Of a stretch of 21,760 nucleotides of DNA, positions 6,646 through 14,252 are shown piece after piece. Position 1 is the stretch's first letter. Each line of letters starts with the position of its first letter. Both the position numbers and the translations under genes were made by a program. Below the pieces are notes generated by a model. The model made no database searches, had not been told where the DNA came from, and saw only the letters and a list, made by a program, of their open reading frames with translations. Source of the DNA: JBBDRW01 sp040905265. Its GTDB lineage: Bacteria; Bacteroidota; Rhodothermia; Balneolales; Balneolaceae. Location of the stretch: contig JBBDRW010000146.1 of assembly GCA_040905265.1 (NCBI GenBank), positions 1 through 21,760 on the forward strand. The letters are read 5' to 3'.

Positions 6646-7893
6646 TTACGTATGGCGGACCAGCCTCAGGCCGATCCATATCGTGATTCCGACCACAGCA
6701 GCTGTCGCGACGAACGGTACGCCAAACCAGATGGCAAAGAGCGCTCCGCCCCAGGTCGGCCCGATCATGCGACCCAGGCCTGAAAGTCCCTGAGCAGTTC
6801 CCATAACCGCCCCGACATTCTCTTCATCCGCCTCCTGAGAGATCAGACTGGTAATCGTGGGCGTATTCAGGCTTTTACCAAGTGCCATCAGGCCGAGTGT
6901 AAGAGCCAGCGTAAACGCTGAACCTGCCAGAGGAATCATCGCCAGGCCGGCCACCATCAGTATATTCCCGGCCTGAAACAGCTTCTCCTCCCGGAACCGG
7001 ACGGTAAGCGGCTTGATCAAAAACCCTTGTACAATCACTACAATAATGCCGATATAGAAGAACTGGATGCCAACATCTTCGGCCGACATACCAAGCTCTG
7101 ATTCTGCAAACAGCGGGAACGAACTGTAGAGACTCGACTCTCCGAATGAAAGAAGAAAAAAACCGATCACCAGGGGGATCAGGAAACCTCGGGCGTTTTT
7201 ACCCTTCTGCTCCGAAAGCCTCCTCCAGAATTCCGGGGTAAAGACACTCGGCCTTTTTGAGAGCGGAGGCCGCTCAAGGGACGTATCCACCGTCTCCTCC
7301 AGCCGAAACCAGACCATCAGAAAACTGCAGAAGGATAGAAAAGCGGCAAAAAACCCTGGAAGTGCGTAGCGGTTCTCACCCATCCAGGCGGCAAACTCTG
7401 TAAATCCGATACCGGCAACAAATCCGTGAAACGATTCATGGATCAACAGTGTCGCCGTTGCCGGGCCGATCACAAAACCGATCCCGAATGCGGCACCGAT
7501 CAGCCCCATCCCCTTGGCACGGTCTGCTGTAGAGGTCACATCGGATATATAAGCTTGCGCCGTGGAGATATTACCCCCCATAACACCGGCCACGATCCGG
7601 GAGAGAAACAGCACGGTCAACGTTTCGGCAAAACCGAAAATGATATAGGCGATAACAGCTCCAAAGGTACTCATCAGCATGATCGGACGGCGGCCGATCC
7701 GGTCAGAAAGAGTCCCCCAGATCGGAGAGAAAATGAGCTGCATCAGGGAGTAGACACTGTAGAGCAACCCGATCGTCACGGCCGATGCCTGAAACTCCTG
7801 TGCATAGAAGGGAAGAAGCGGAAGAACGATTCCGAATCCGAGCAGGTCGATGACCACCACAAGAAAGACTGTCGCAAGCGCAGATTTTTTCAT
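6646..7893 (-). CDS. MFS transporter, TetA/multidrug-resistance type
   Basis: This is a 415-residue major facilitator with about twelve hydrophobic segments. The first helix reads VFLVVVIDLLGFGIVLPLLPFY. The cytoplasmic motif A between helices 2 and 3 is GTLSDRIGRRP at 60-70, and RIVAGVMGGNISTAQAYISDVT follows. A polar central loop (about 203-235) separates the two six-helix halves. These features fit the DHA1 drug:proton antiporter group that includes tetracycline exporters. The real substrate is unknown. GAAAGGAA precedes the ATG. It starts 37 bases after hemL on the same strand and is probably the last gene of the heme transcript, so a link to porphyrin or metal efflux is possible but only a guess from position. 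Confidence 0.85.
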   Translation of the reverse strand: MKKSALATVFLVVVIDLLGFGIVLPLLPFYAQEFQASAVTIGLLYSVYSLMQLIFSPIWGTLSDRIGRRPIMLMSTFGAVIAYIIFGFAETLTVLFLSRIVAGVMGGNISTAQAYISDVTSTADRAKGMGLIGAAFGIGFVIGPATATLLIHESFHGFVAGIGFTEFAAWMGENRYALPGFFAAFLSFCSFLMVWFRLEETVDTSLERPPLSKRPSVFTPEFWRRLSEQKGKNARGFLIPLVIGFFLLSFGESSLYSSFPLFAESELGMSAEDVGIQFFYIGIIVVIVQGFLIKPLTVRFREEKLFQAGNILMVAGLAMIPLAGSAFTLALTLGLMALGKSLNTPTITSLISQEADEENVGAVMGTAQGLSGLGRMIGPTWGGALFAIWFGVPFVATAAVVGITIWIGLRLVRHT

Positions 7894-7930
7894 TCGGTTC
7901 CTTTCGCTTCCCGTGCAGGATTGATGATAA

Positions 7931-9229
7931 TCACTCCTCCGGGCTGTTCAGGGAAACCAGAGACTCTTCTGCAGACTTCAGCGTCCGGTCAATCATCTCA
8001 CGGGTGTGTGTCGTTGCAAGAAACCAGCTTTCAAAGGGTGAGGGAGGGAGGTAGACCCCCCGCTTGAGCATCTCATGGAAAAAGCGCCGGAAAACGTCCC
8101 GGTCGGTCGCTGCCGCTGTTTGGTATCCGGTTACATCCGAACCGGTAAAGAAGAGGCTCATCATCGAACCGGCCTGGTTGATCCGGAAGGGAATCTCACT
8201 CTCATCTAATATTCTGGTGAGCCCCTGTTTCAGGTAGGCTGCCTTCTCCTCCAGGTCGACGTAGTACTCCGGATGGCGGTCCAGAGCAGTCAATTGTGCA
8301 ACACCGGCATGCATTGCAAGAGGGTTTCCGGAAAGAGTACCCGCCTGGTAGACCGGGCCGTCCGGGGAGACAACAGCCATCACCTCTTTCCGGCCTCCGA
8401 ATGCACCGACCGGCAGGCCGCCGCCGATGATCTTGCCGAACGTAACCAGATCCGCCCAGACGTCGTACCGCTCCTGCGCGCCACCCCGGGAGAGCCGAAA
8501 GCCGGTCATCACTTCATCAAAAATCAACACCGACCCATGCTGGTCCGCCAGCTCCCGAAGGCCAGACAGAAATCCTTCCTCTGGCGGAATACATCCCATA
8601 TTCCCCGCAACCGGTTCCAGAATGATGGCAGCAACGTCTCCGTTGTTCTTCTTCAACAGCTTCTCCACACTTTCCAGGCTGTTGTAGTCGGCTATGAGTG
8701 TATCTTTGGCCGTCCCTTTCGTAACACCCGGACTGCTCGGCGAACCCAGTGTGAGCGCTCCACTCCCCGCCTTGATCAAAAACGAGTCTGCATGTCCGTG
8801 ATAGTTCCCTTCAAACTTGATGATCTTCTCCCGGCCGGTATATCCTCTTGCAACCCGGATTGCACTCATGCACGCTTCGGTACCGGAGTTGACCATCCGG
8901 ACCTTCTCTACATTTGGAACCATATTCCGGACCAGCTCTGCCATCCGGATCTCGACCTCTGTCGGGGCTCCAAACGAGGTGGACCGGAACGATGCATCCT
9001 GTACCGCCTTGACCACAGCCGGGTAGGCGTGTCCCAGAATCATCGGCCCCCAGGAGCCGACATAGTCGATAAACTCATTTCCATCGGCATCCGTCAGGAT
9101 GGACCCCTTCGCTTTCTCAATAAAGAGCGGTACACCCCCTACCGATTTGAAAGCCCTGGCGGGTGAGTTTACACCACCGGGTATAAACTGTTGTGCGCGT
9201 TCGAATAACTTCTTGCTTTCAGTAAACAT
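7931..9229 (-). CDS. hemL: Glutamate-1-semialdehyde 2,1-aminomutase
   Basis: HemL converts glutamate-1-semialdehyde to 5-aminolevulinate, the second step of the C5 route. The 432-residue length is standard. Visible hallmarks are FIPGGVNSPARAFKSVGG at 15-32, NSGTEACMSAIRVARGYTGR at 114-133, GNYHGHAD at 141-148, LIFDEVMTGFR at 235-245, the pyridoxal-phosphate lysine Lys266 in VTFGKIIGGGLPVGAFGG, and AGTLSGNPLAM. All catalytic features look intact. Together with hemA in the same cluster it shows that the organism makes aminolevulinate from glutamyl-tRNA, not from glycine. It follows htpX by 116 bases that contain a repeat hairpin, and only a weak ribosome binding site is seen. Confidence 0.97.
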   Translation of the reverse strand: MFTESKKLFERAQQFIPGGVNSPARAFKSVGGVPLFIEKAKGSILTDADGNEFIDYVGSWGPMILGHAYPAVVKAVQDASFRSTSFGAPTEVEIRMAELVRNMVPNVEKVRMVNSGTEACMSAIRVARGYTGREKIIKFEGNYHGHADSFLIKAGSGALTLGSPSSPGVTKGTAKDTLIADYNSLESVEKLLKKNNGDVAAIILEPVAGNMGCIPPEEGFLSGLRELADQHGSVLIFDEVMTGFRLSRGGAQERYDVWADLVTFGKIIGGGLPVGAFGGRKEVMAVVSPDGPVYQAGTLSGNPLAMHAGVAQLTALDRHPEYYVDLEEKAAYLKQGLTRILDESEIPFRINQAGSMMSLFFTGSDVTGYQTAAATDRDVFRRFFHEMLKRGVYLPPSPFESWFLATTHTREMIDRTLKSAEESLVSLNSPEE

Positions 9230-9290
9230 AACGGTCCGTTAGAAATTCACATTCTATCGCAGGCAATACCACCACAGGTGAGAGGGGATA

Positions 9291-9345
9291 GGGAAACAGG
9301 TGATAGTTCTCTTTGATCAAGATCTGTTCCCTATCACCTATTCCC
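9291..9345. repeat. Inverted pair of AGGTGATAG-type repeats (site A, htpX/hemL junction)
   Basis: On the plus strand GGGAAACAGGTGATAG (9291-9306) faces CTATCACCTATTCCC (9331-9345). The arms pair over about 14 bp with one bulge, leaving a 24-base loop. The right arm abuts the htpX stop codon. Positions 9330-9346 are identical over 17 bases to the repeat at 11355-11371. It may attenuate transcription into hemL, or be part of a dispersed short repeat family. Confidence 0.6.
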
Positions 9346-10236
9346 TCAATCAGACATATTCTGCAGTGCGGCAATTCGATCCTCGAGCGGCGGATGCGTC
9401 ATGAACAATTTCTTCCACCCGGTGTTCTTACCGCCGCTGATGCCGAACGCTTTCATCGAATCCGGCAGGGGTGAGGGGTTGTTCGCCTCCTGTTTGAGCC
9501 GCTGAAGCGCCTGAATCATCCCGTGCCGGCTGCCCAGCCGTGCACCGGCCCGGTCAGCGTGAAATTCTCTCCGGCGGGAGAACCAGAAGACGATCGTAGA
9601 CGCAAGAATCGCCAGAAATATTTCTGCGATGATGGTTGTAATAAAATATCCGATTCCAAATCCCCGCTCGTTCCGAAACACGACCTTGTCCACGGCAAAC
9701 CCGATAACCCGTGCAAAAAACATGACAAACGTGTTGACCACACCCTGAATCAGGGCAAGGGTGATCATATCCCCGTTGGCCACATGGCCAACCTCATGGC
9801 CCAATACCGCTGCTATCTCCTCCTTGTCAAACCGCTGAAGCATACCGGCGCTCACTGCAACCAGTGCCTTGTTGCGGTTCCAGCCGGTAGCAAACGCATT
9901 GGATTGCTGTGCAGGGAAGATTCCAACCTCCGGCATGCCGATTCCAGCCTGTTCCGCCTGGGCTTTGATCGTACTAAAGAGCCACTGCTCCTGCTGGTTC
10001 CCCGGCTGGTCGATGATCTTCACCTTCATAGTCCATTTCGCCATCTTCTTGGAGAGAAGCAGAGAGATAAAGGAGCCCGCCATCCCGAAGATAAAACAGA
10101 AAATGAGCAGTGCCTGAACGTTCAGCCCTGTACCGGCTTCGTTGAGCATGGAACCAACACCCAACAGGCTCATCACAATTCCGGCAACCACGATAATTGC
10201 CAGGTTGGTTAACAGAAAAAGTAAAATACGTTTCAT
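9346..10236 (-). CDS. htpX: Membrane zinc metalloprotease HtpX (M48)
   Basis: HtpX is an inner-membrane protease that removes damaged membrane proteins. The 296-residue protein has two N-terminal membrane helices (about 4-25 and 41-61), the zinc motif HEVGH at 147-151, two further hydrophobic stretches (about 163-182 and 196-220), and the third metal ligand Glu224 in RRREFHADRAGA. It ends with the family block FMTHPPLEDRIAALQ. All metal ligands are present. No Shine-Dalgarno is evident. Its location between hemB and hemL is unusual for a heme operon. The 98-base gap upstream, with two GTGAAAT repeats 21 bp apart, may hold its own promoter. Confidence 0.95.
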   Translation of the reverse strand: MKRILLFLLTNLAIIVVAGIVMSLLGVGSMLNEAGTGLNVQALLIFCFIFGMAGSFISLLLSKKMAKWTMKVKIIDQPGNQQEQWLFSTIKAQAEQAGIGMPEVGIFPAQQSNAFATGWNRNKALVAVSAGMLQRFDKEEIAAVLGHEVGHVANGDMITLALIQGVVNTFVMFFARVIGFAVDKVVFRNERGFGIGYFITTIIAEIFLAILASTIVFWFSRRREFHADRAGARLGSRHGMIQALQRLKQEANNPSPLPDSMKAFGISGGKNTGWKKLFMTHPPLEDRIAALQNMSD

Positions 10237-10264
10237 AGTCAGTACCGATGTTTATGATTCTATT

Positions 10265-10292
10265 GTGAAATATAAAAAGGCAAAAGTGAAAT
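10265..10292 (-). promoter_or_regulatory. Paired GTGAAAT direct repeats upstream of htpX
   Basis: GTGAAAT occurs at 10265-10271 and 10286-10292, 21 bp apart start to start, or two DNA turns. They lie in the AT-rich gap between hemB and htpX, where a TATATT sequence on the minus strand could serve as a -10 box. This could be a regulator site or internal promoter for htpX. The evidence is spacing and position only. Confidence 0.3.
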
Positions 10293-10334
10293 TTTTATCT
10301 CTATTCGACAACCCCAGCATCGCATGGATAACGG

Positions 10335-11336
10335 TTACTCTTTCAAAAATCGTGCCGCATCTTTGGCAAAATAGGTGGCGATCAGGTCCGCGCCGGCCCT
10401 CCGGAAGGCGGTGAGCGACTCCATCATGGCGGGAACCTCCTCCAGCCACCCGTTGGCCGCTGCTGCCTTGATCATCGCATACTCCCCCGATACGTTGTAG
10501 ACTGAAACCGGCAGTTGTACACTCTCCCGAACTGCACGAACCACATCCAGGTAGGGGAGTCCGGGCTTCACCATAACGATATCCGCCCCCTCTTTTTCAT
10601 CAAGCTGTGCTTCACGAACCGCTTCCCGTACATTGGCCGGGTCCATCTGGTAGCTCTTCTTATCACCAAAACCGGGTGCTGAATCAAGCGCATCCCGGAA
10701 CGGGCCGTAAAATACGGATGCATATTTTGCGCTGTATGCCATGATCCCGGTCCGGTCAAACCCGCCGGCTTCAAGAGAACGGCGGATCTCACCGACACGA
10801 CCATCCATCATATCGGACGGAGCGACAAAATCGGCTCCCGCCTCCGCGTGGCTTACCGCCATTTTGGCAAGCAGTCGGACCGATTCGTCATTCAATATCT
10901 GACCATCTTTCACAATTCCGTCATGTCCATAGCTGGAGTAGGGGTCCAGCGCCACATCGGTCATCACGACCGCCTCCGGGAACTCCTTTTTGATCAGGGA
11001 GACGGTGTGCTGCATCAGTCCGTCCGGGTTCAGCGCTTCCGTACCCTCATTATCCTTCTTTTCATCCGGAACTTTGGCAAAGAGCAGGAGTGAGGGAATC
11101 CCGAGAGAGAGAATCTCTTCCACCTCTTTCAACAAAAGATCCGGCGTATAGCGATAGTAGTCCGGCATGGACGGAATCCCGACTCTCTTGCCCGCCCCTT
11201 CCATCACAAACAGCGGAGCGATAAAATCCTCCGGACGCAGATGGTGTTCCGATACCATTTTCCGGATATTCTCGCTGGTACGCAGCCTGCGCCCCCTGAC
11301 GAGCGGAAATGAACCCAAATCATCCATATCATTCAC
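10335..11336 (-). CDS. hemB: Porphobilinogen synthase (delta-aminolevulinate dehydratase)
   Basis: HemB condenses two aminolevulinates into porphobilinogen. The 333-residue protein has both Schiff-base lysines, Lys204 in MAYSAKYASVFYGPFRDA and Lys257 in MVKPGLPYLD, and the VAPSDMMDGRV block at 171-181. The metal region reads TDVALDPYSSYGHDG (126-140). It has aspartate and alanine where zinc-type enzymes carry cysteines, so this is the magnesium-responsive, non-zinc type. AAAGG lies three bases before the first ATG; Met4 is an alternative start. It follows hemF by 26 bases, which carry one copy of the AGGTGATAGG repeat. Confidence 0.97.
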   Translation of the reverse strand: MNDMDDLGSFPLVRGRRLRTSENIRKMVSEHHLRPEDFIAPLFVMEGAGKRVGIPSMPDYYRYTPDLLLKEVEEILSLGIPSLLLFAKVPDEKKDNEGTEALNPDGLMQHTVSLIKKEFPEAVVMTDVALDPYSSYGHDGIVKDGQILNDESVRLLAKMAVSHAEAGADFVAPSDMMDGRVGEIRRSLEAGGFDRTGIMAYSAKYASVFYGPFRDALDSAPGFGDKKSYQMDPANVREAVREAQLDEKEGADIVMVKPGLPYLDVVRAVRESVQLPVSVYNVSGEYAMIKAAAANGWLEEVPAMMESLTAFRRAGADLIATYFAKDAARFLKE

Positions 11337-11346
11337 CTTTCATTTA

Positions 11347-11382
11347 CCCTATTTCCTATCACCTATTCCCTGTCACCTGTCA
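11347..11382. repeat. AGGTGATAGG-type repeat (site B, hemF/hemB junction)
   Basis: The plus strand carries CCTATCACCTATTC (11355-11368) followed directly by the related CCTGTCACCTGTCA (11369-11382), a degenerate 14-bp tandem, with a further CCCTATTT to the left. The 17 bases 11355-11371 are identical to 9330-9346. On the minus strand this sequence encodes the last residues of HemF (TGDRE) and its TAG stop. Confidence 0.6.
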
Positions 11383-12307
11383 ACCACTCCACTGGCTCCT
11401 TCAGCCGTTCCAGTAACTTCTCTTCCGGGCTGCCCGGTTCGGGCTGATGGTTATAATCCCAGCGAACCCTCGGTGGCAAGCTCATCAGAATCGACTCGAC
11501 CCGCCCGTTTGTACGAAGGCCAAAGAGAGTCCCGCGGTCGTGAATCAGATTAAATTCCACATACCGTCCCCTTCGAATCTCCTGCCAATACCGCTGTTCA
11601 TCCCCGTAAGATTCATCTGAACGACGCCGGGCAATCGGCAGCCATGAATCAAGAACGTGATTTCCGACATCGGTAACAAACCGGTACCAATCTTCATCCG
11701 ATACCCCTTCATCCTCCCGAAGATAGTCAAAAAAGATCCCGCCGACTCCTCTTGCTTCATTCCGGTGATGGTTGTAAAAATAGGTATCGCACTCTTTTTT
11801 AAAAATCGGGTAGAGCCCTTCGTCATGCCGGTCACACACCTTTTTCAATACCTCGTGAAAGTGAACGGCATCCTCCTCAAACAGATAGTAAGGAGTCAGG
11901 TCTGTCCCTCCTCCAAACCATCGGTCCGACACTGTCTCGCGGGAAGGATCTTCATAGAGCTCAAAGAGGCGGACATTTGCATGAACCGTTGGAATCATCG
12001 GGCTCTCTGGATGAAGCACCAGGGAGAGCCCGCCAGCAAAAAACCACCCCTGTTCAACACCAAAATGGCCCCGAATCTCCTCCGGAAGTTTTCCGTGTAC
12101 CGTTGATATATTCACCCCTGCTTTCTCAAGAAGTTCACCACCTGAAAGCACCCTGGTCACACCACCTCCGCCACCGGCCCGGCTCCAGCGGTCTTCCTGA
12201 AAAACGGCCTTCCCGTCAGCCTCTTCGAGAGCCTTGCAGATCTTCTCCTGCAGATTGTGAATGTAGTTGGTAAACCGTTCCCTGATAGCTGTCCGTTTTG
12301 TTGTCAT
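11363..12307 (-). CDS. hemF: Oxygen-dependent coproporphyrinogen III oxidase
   Basis: HemF uses oxygen to decarboxylate coproporphyrinogen III to protoporphyrinogen IX, which marks an aerobic pathway. In the 314-residue protein the signature DRWFGGGTDLTPYYLFEED is at 128-146. The block HPESPMIPTVHANVRLFE at 99-116 and the glycine-rich WSRAGGGGGVTRVL at 41-54 are also present, and YVEFNLIHDRGTLFGL follows near 256-271. The start ATG overlaps the hemE stop (ATGA, 12304-12307), so translation is coupled. The C-terminus LTGDRE is encoded inside an intercistronic repeat and looks unlike the usual family ending. Confidence 0.97.
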   Translation of the reverse strand: MTTKRTAIRERFTNYIHNLQEKICKALEEADGKAVFQEDRWSRAGGGGGVTRVLSGGELLEKAGVNISTVHGKLPEEIRGHFGVEQGWFFAGGLSLVLHPESPMIPTVHANVRLFELYEDPSRETVSDRWFGGGTDLTPYYLFEEDAVHFHEVLKKVCDRHDEGLYPIFKKECDTYFYNHHRNEARGVGGIFFDYLREDEGVSDEDWYRFVTDVGNHVLDSWLPIARRRSDESYGDEQRYWQEIRRGRYVEFNLIHDRGTLFGLRTNGRVESILMSLPPRVRWDYNHQPEPGSPEEKLLERLKEPVEWLTGDRE

Positions 12308-13380
12308 AGCTGCGGCTTCTTGCGGTTCCCTTTCGAAATAGCCGAATACTCTTTTACCGAATTGACAAAGGCCCGGGCATGGTCGACCGGAACATTCGGC
12401 AATATTCCGTGGCCCAGGTTTACAATGTATCGCCGGGTCCCGAACCGTTCAATCATGCGGCGTACCTGTTTTTCAATCTCCGGGACGGGGCCCAGAAGAC
12501 GGCTCGGGTCAAAATTCCCCTGAAGTGTGATACCGTTCCCCGTTTTTTCACGGGCGTACTCCGGTGTGATGGTCCAGTCCAGTCCGAGCGCTGCGGCACC
12601 GCTTTTGTAACTGAGCCTCTCAAGGGCATACCATGCCCCCTTTGCGAAAAGAATGACCGGCACTTCCCGGATCGCTGATGTTATCTCAAGAAGTGACGGC
12701 AAGGCCCATTCGTTGAAATCTTCCGGGCTGAGCAAACCGGCCCAGGAGTCAAAAATCTGCACGGCCTGCGCTCCCGCCTTGACCTGTGCATTCAGATAGT
12801 CGATCGTCGCAACCGTCAACTCCCGTATCAGGTGCCGGGATGCCTCCGGCTCACGGTAGAGGAACGATTTGGCAAGGTTAAAATCTTTTGATCCCTCTCC
12901 CTGGATCATATAACAGAAAAGCGTCCAGGGCGCTCCGGCAAACCCGATCAGCGGCACCCGCCCGTTCAGCTCTCTGCGGGTGAGCGTAATGGCATCCATC
13001 ACATGGTGAAGCTTTTCCGGAACAGCCTCCGAGCGGATGGCGAATGCGTCTTCGGCAGACCGTATGGGATTTCCGATCTGCGGCCCTTTTCCCGGTATAA
13101 GCTGAACATCCTGGCCGAGTGCCTGTGGAATAGTAAGTATATCGGAAAAAATTATGGCGGCATCCGGTTCCAGCTCATCGATCGGCTGGATCGTAATTTC
13201 ACAGGCAAGCTCGGGATTCTCCACCCGTTCAAAAAAGGAGTATTTTTTCCGGAGCACCTGATATTGGGGCAGGTATCGACCCGCCTGCCGCATCATCCAG
13301 ACAGGCGGCCGCTCTACCTCTTCACCCCTGAGAGCGCGTAGAAACAGATCATTTTTTAATTCAGGAAATCCATTCGTCAT
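12304..13380 (-). CDS. hemE: Uroporphyrinogen decarboxylase
   Basis: HemE removes four carboxyl groups from uroporphyrinogen III to give coproporphyrinogen III. The 358-residue protein has the N-terminal signature RPPVWMMRQAGRYLPQY (24-40) with the substrate-binding arginines 31 and 35, the essential aspartate Asp80 in FSDILTIPQALG, and Tyr157 in GAPWTLFCYMIQG. The C-terminal NLGHGILPNVPVDHARAFV block is intact. AGGTG five bases before the ATG is its ribosome binding site and is part of the site C repeat. It overlaps hemF by four bases. Confidence 0.97.
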   Translation of the reverse strand: MTNGFPELKNDLFLRALRGEEVERPPVWMMRQAGRYLPQYQVLRKKYSFFERVENPELACEITIQPIDELEPDAAIIFSDILTIPQALGQDVQLIPGKGPQIGNPIRSAEDAFAIRSEAVPEKLHHVMDAITLTRRELNGRVPLIGFAGAPWTLFCYMIQGEGSKDFNLAKSFLYREPEASRHLIRELTVATIDYLNAQVKAGAQAVQIFDSWAGLLSPEDFNEWALPSLLEITSAIREVPVILFAKGAWYALERLSYKSGAAALGLDWTITPEYAREKTGNGITLQGNFDPSRLLGPVPEIEKQVRRMIERFGTRRYIVNLGHGILPNVPVDHARAFVNSVKEYSAISKGNRKKPQL

Positions 13381-13383
13381 ACG

Positions 13384-13410
13384 ATCACCTATTTACTATC
13401 ACCTCTTTCC
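13384..13410. repeat. AGGTGATAG-type repeat (site C, hemD/hemE junction)
   Basis: The plus strand reads ATCACCTATTTACTATCACC and on to CTCTTTCC, a diverged copy of the sequences at 9330 and 11355. On the minus strand it supplies the last HemD codons (GDSK), the TAG stop of hemD, and AGGTGAT, which serves as the hemE ribosome binding site. Confidence 0.55.
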
Positions 13411-14252
13411 TTTAAAACGTCTGCTGCCAACGCCAGCAACGCCTCTGTATCCGGCTGGAGAGGAATATGAACATGCCTTCCAGCCTCCATACTCAACAGC
13501 TCCCCGGTCGTATTTCCGATCGCAAACAGCTCCGGAAGCTCCTTCTGAAACCCGCCTGATTTCCGGAACGACTCCACCGCGCTCGGACTGAAAAAGAGAA
13601 TCCCCTCAACGGAATCCTCAGGAATCTCAACCCGGTTTAGCAGTGTCCGATAGACCTCCAGCCGGATCAACTCTACGCCACCCTCCGATAACCTCTCCTG
13701 CAGAGTGGGGCGGCTCAGGTTGCCACACCAGTGAATAACCGTTCGACTCTCCGCGTCACGGCCGGAGAGATCCTGCAGGATCTGATCCGCCAGCCCAACG
13801 GCATCCTGTCGTTCAGGAGTACGCGCCTCAACACCAAGTTTTGACAGCGCTTCACCGGTCTTTGTTCCGACAGCAAAGATAACACGGCTGGCCTCTTCCG
13901 TTTGCCCGGTACTTCCTGCGGCCGAGAGCTCCTTCCCGCCGTTCAGAGCATCAGCCGGCCTGCTGACGGATTGGCTGTCTGAGTCCGATCTTCCTGCCTG
14001 TTTCTCACTGTCTCTGCGGCCTGCATTCTGATAATCTAAAAATGATTGCAGCGCCCGAACCCCGTTCTTGCTGGTAAAGACCCAGGGGGCTGACGGATTC
14101 TTCCCCAGGCTCTTCCGGATCTGCCGCTCCGCATCGGGAAACTCAAAACGTATAGCCGGTTCGATCATCGGTTCCAGCCCCAGTTTCCGGGCCAGTTCCA
14201 GTTGACTGCCGGAGAGTTTCCGGGTGATCAATATCTTGCTCATCCCGCTCAT
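13389..14252 (-). CDS. hemD: Uroporphyrinogen-III synthase with an internal low-complexity insertion
   Basis: HemD closes hydroxymethylbilane to uroporphyrinogen III. The family is poorly conserved, but position after hemC and the blocks KILITRKLSGSQLELARKLG, WVFTSKNGVRALQSFL (57-72), VIFAVGTKTGEALSKLGV (124-141), GILFFSPSAVESF and ELFAIGNTTGELL support the call. The start at 14252 is chosen because it overlaps the hemC stop as ATGA; the open frame extends upstream to 14450, but that part overlaps hemC and is not HemD-like. At 287 residues it is longer than the usual 240-260. The excess is a polar Ser/Asp/Gly-rich stretch at about 76-122 that sits between two conserved blocks. Confidence 0.9.
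   Translation of the reverse strand: MSGMSKILITRKLSGSQLELARKLGLEPMIEPAIRFEFPDAERQIRKSLGKNPSAPWVFTSKNGVRALQSFLDYQNAGRRDSEKQAGRSDSDSQSVSRPADALNGGKELSAAGSTGQTEEASRVIFAVGTKTGEALSKLGVEARTPERQDAVGLADQILQDLSGRDAESRTVIHWCGNLSRPTLQERLSEGGVELIRLEVYRTLLNRVEIPEDSVEGILFFSPSAVESFRKSGGFQKELPELFAIGNTTGELLSMEAGRHVHIPLQPDTEALLALAADVLKERGDSK

Noticed and set aside
8273..9166. 297-codon plus-strand open frame opposite hemL
   Set aside because: It is a mirror of the hemL coding sequence, rich in Arg, His and Pro, and has no family match.
9291..13410. Possible CRISPR array from the scattered AGGTGATAGGG repeats
   Set aside because: The copies are kilobases apart, diverged, and separated by genes rather than by unique spacers of fixed length; no cas gene is present.
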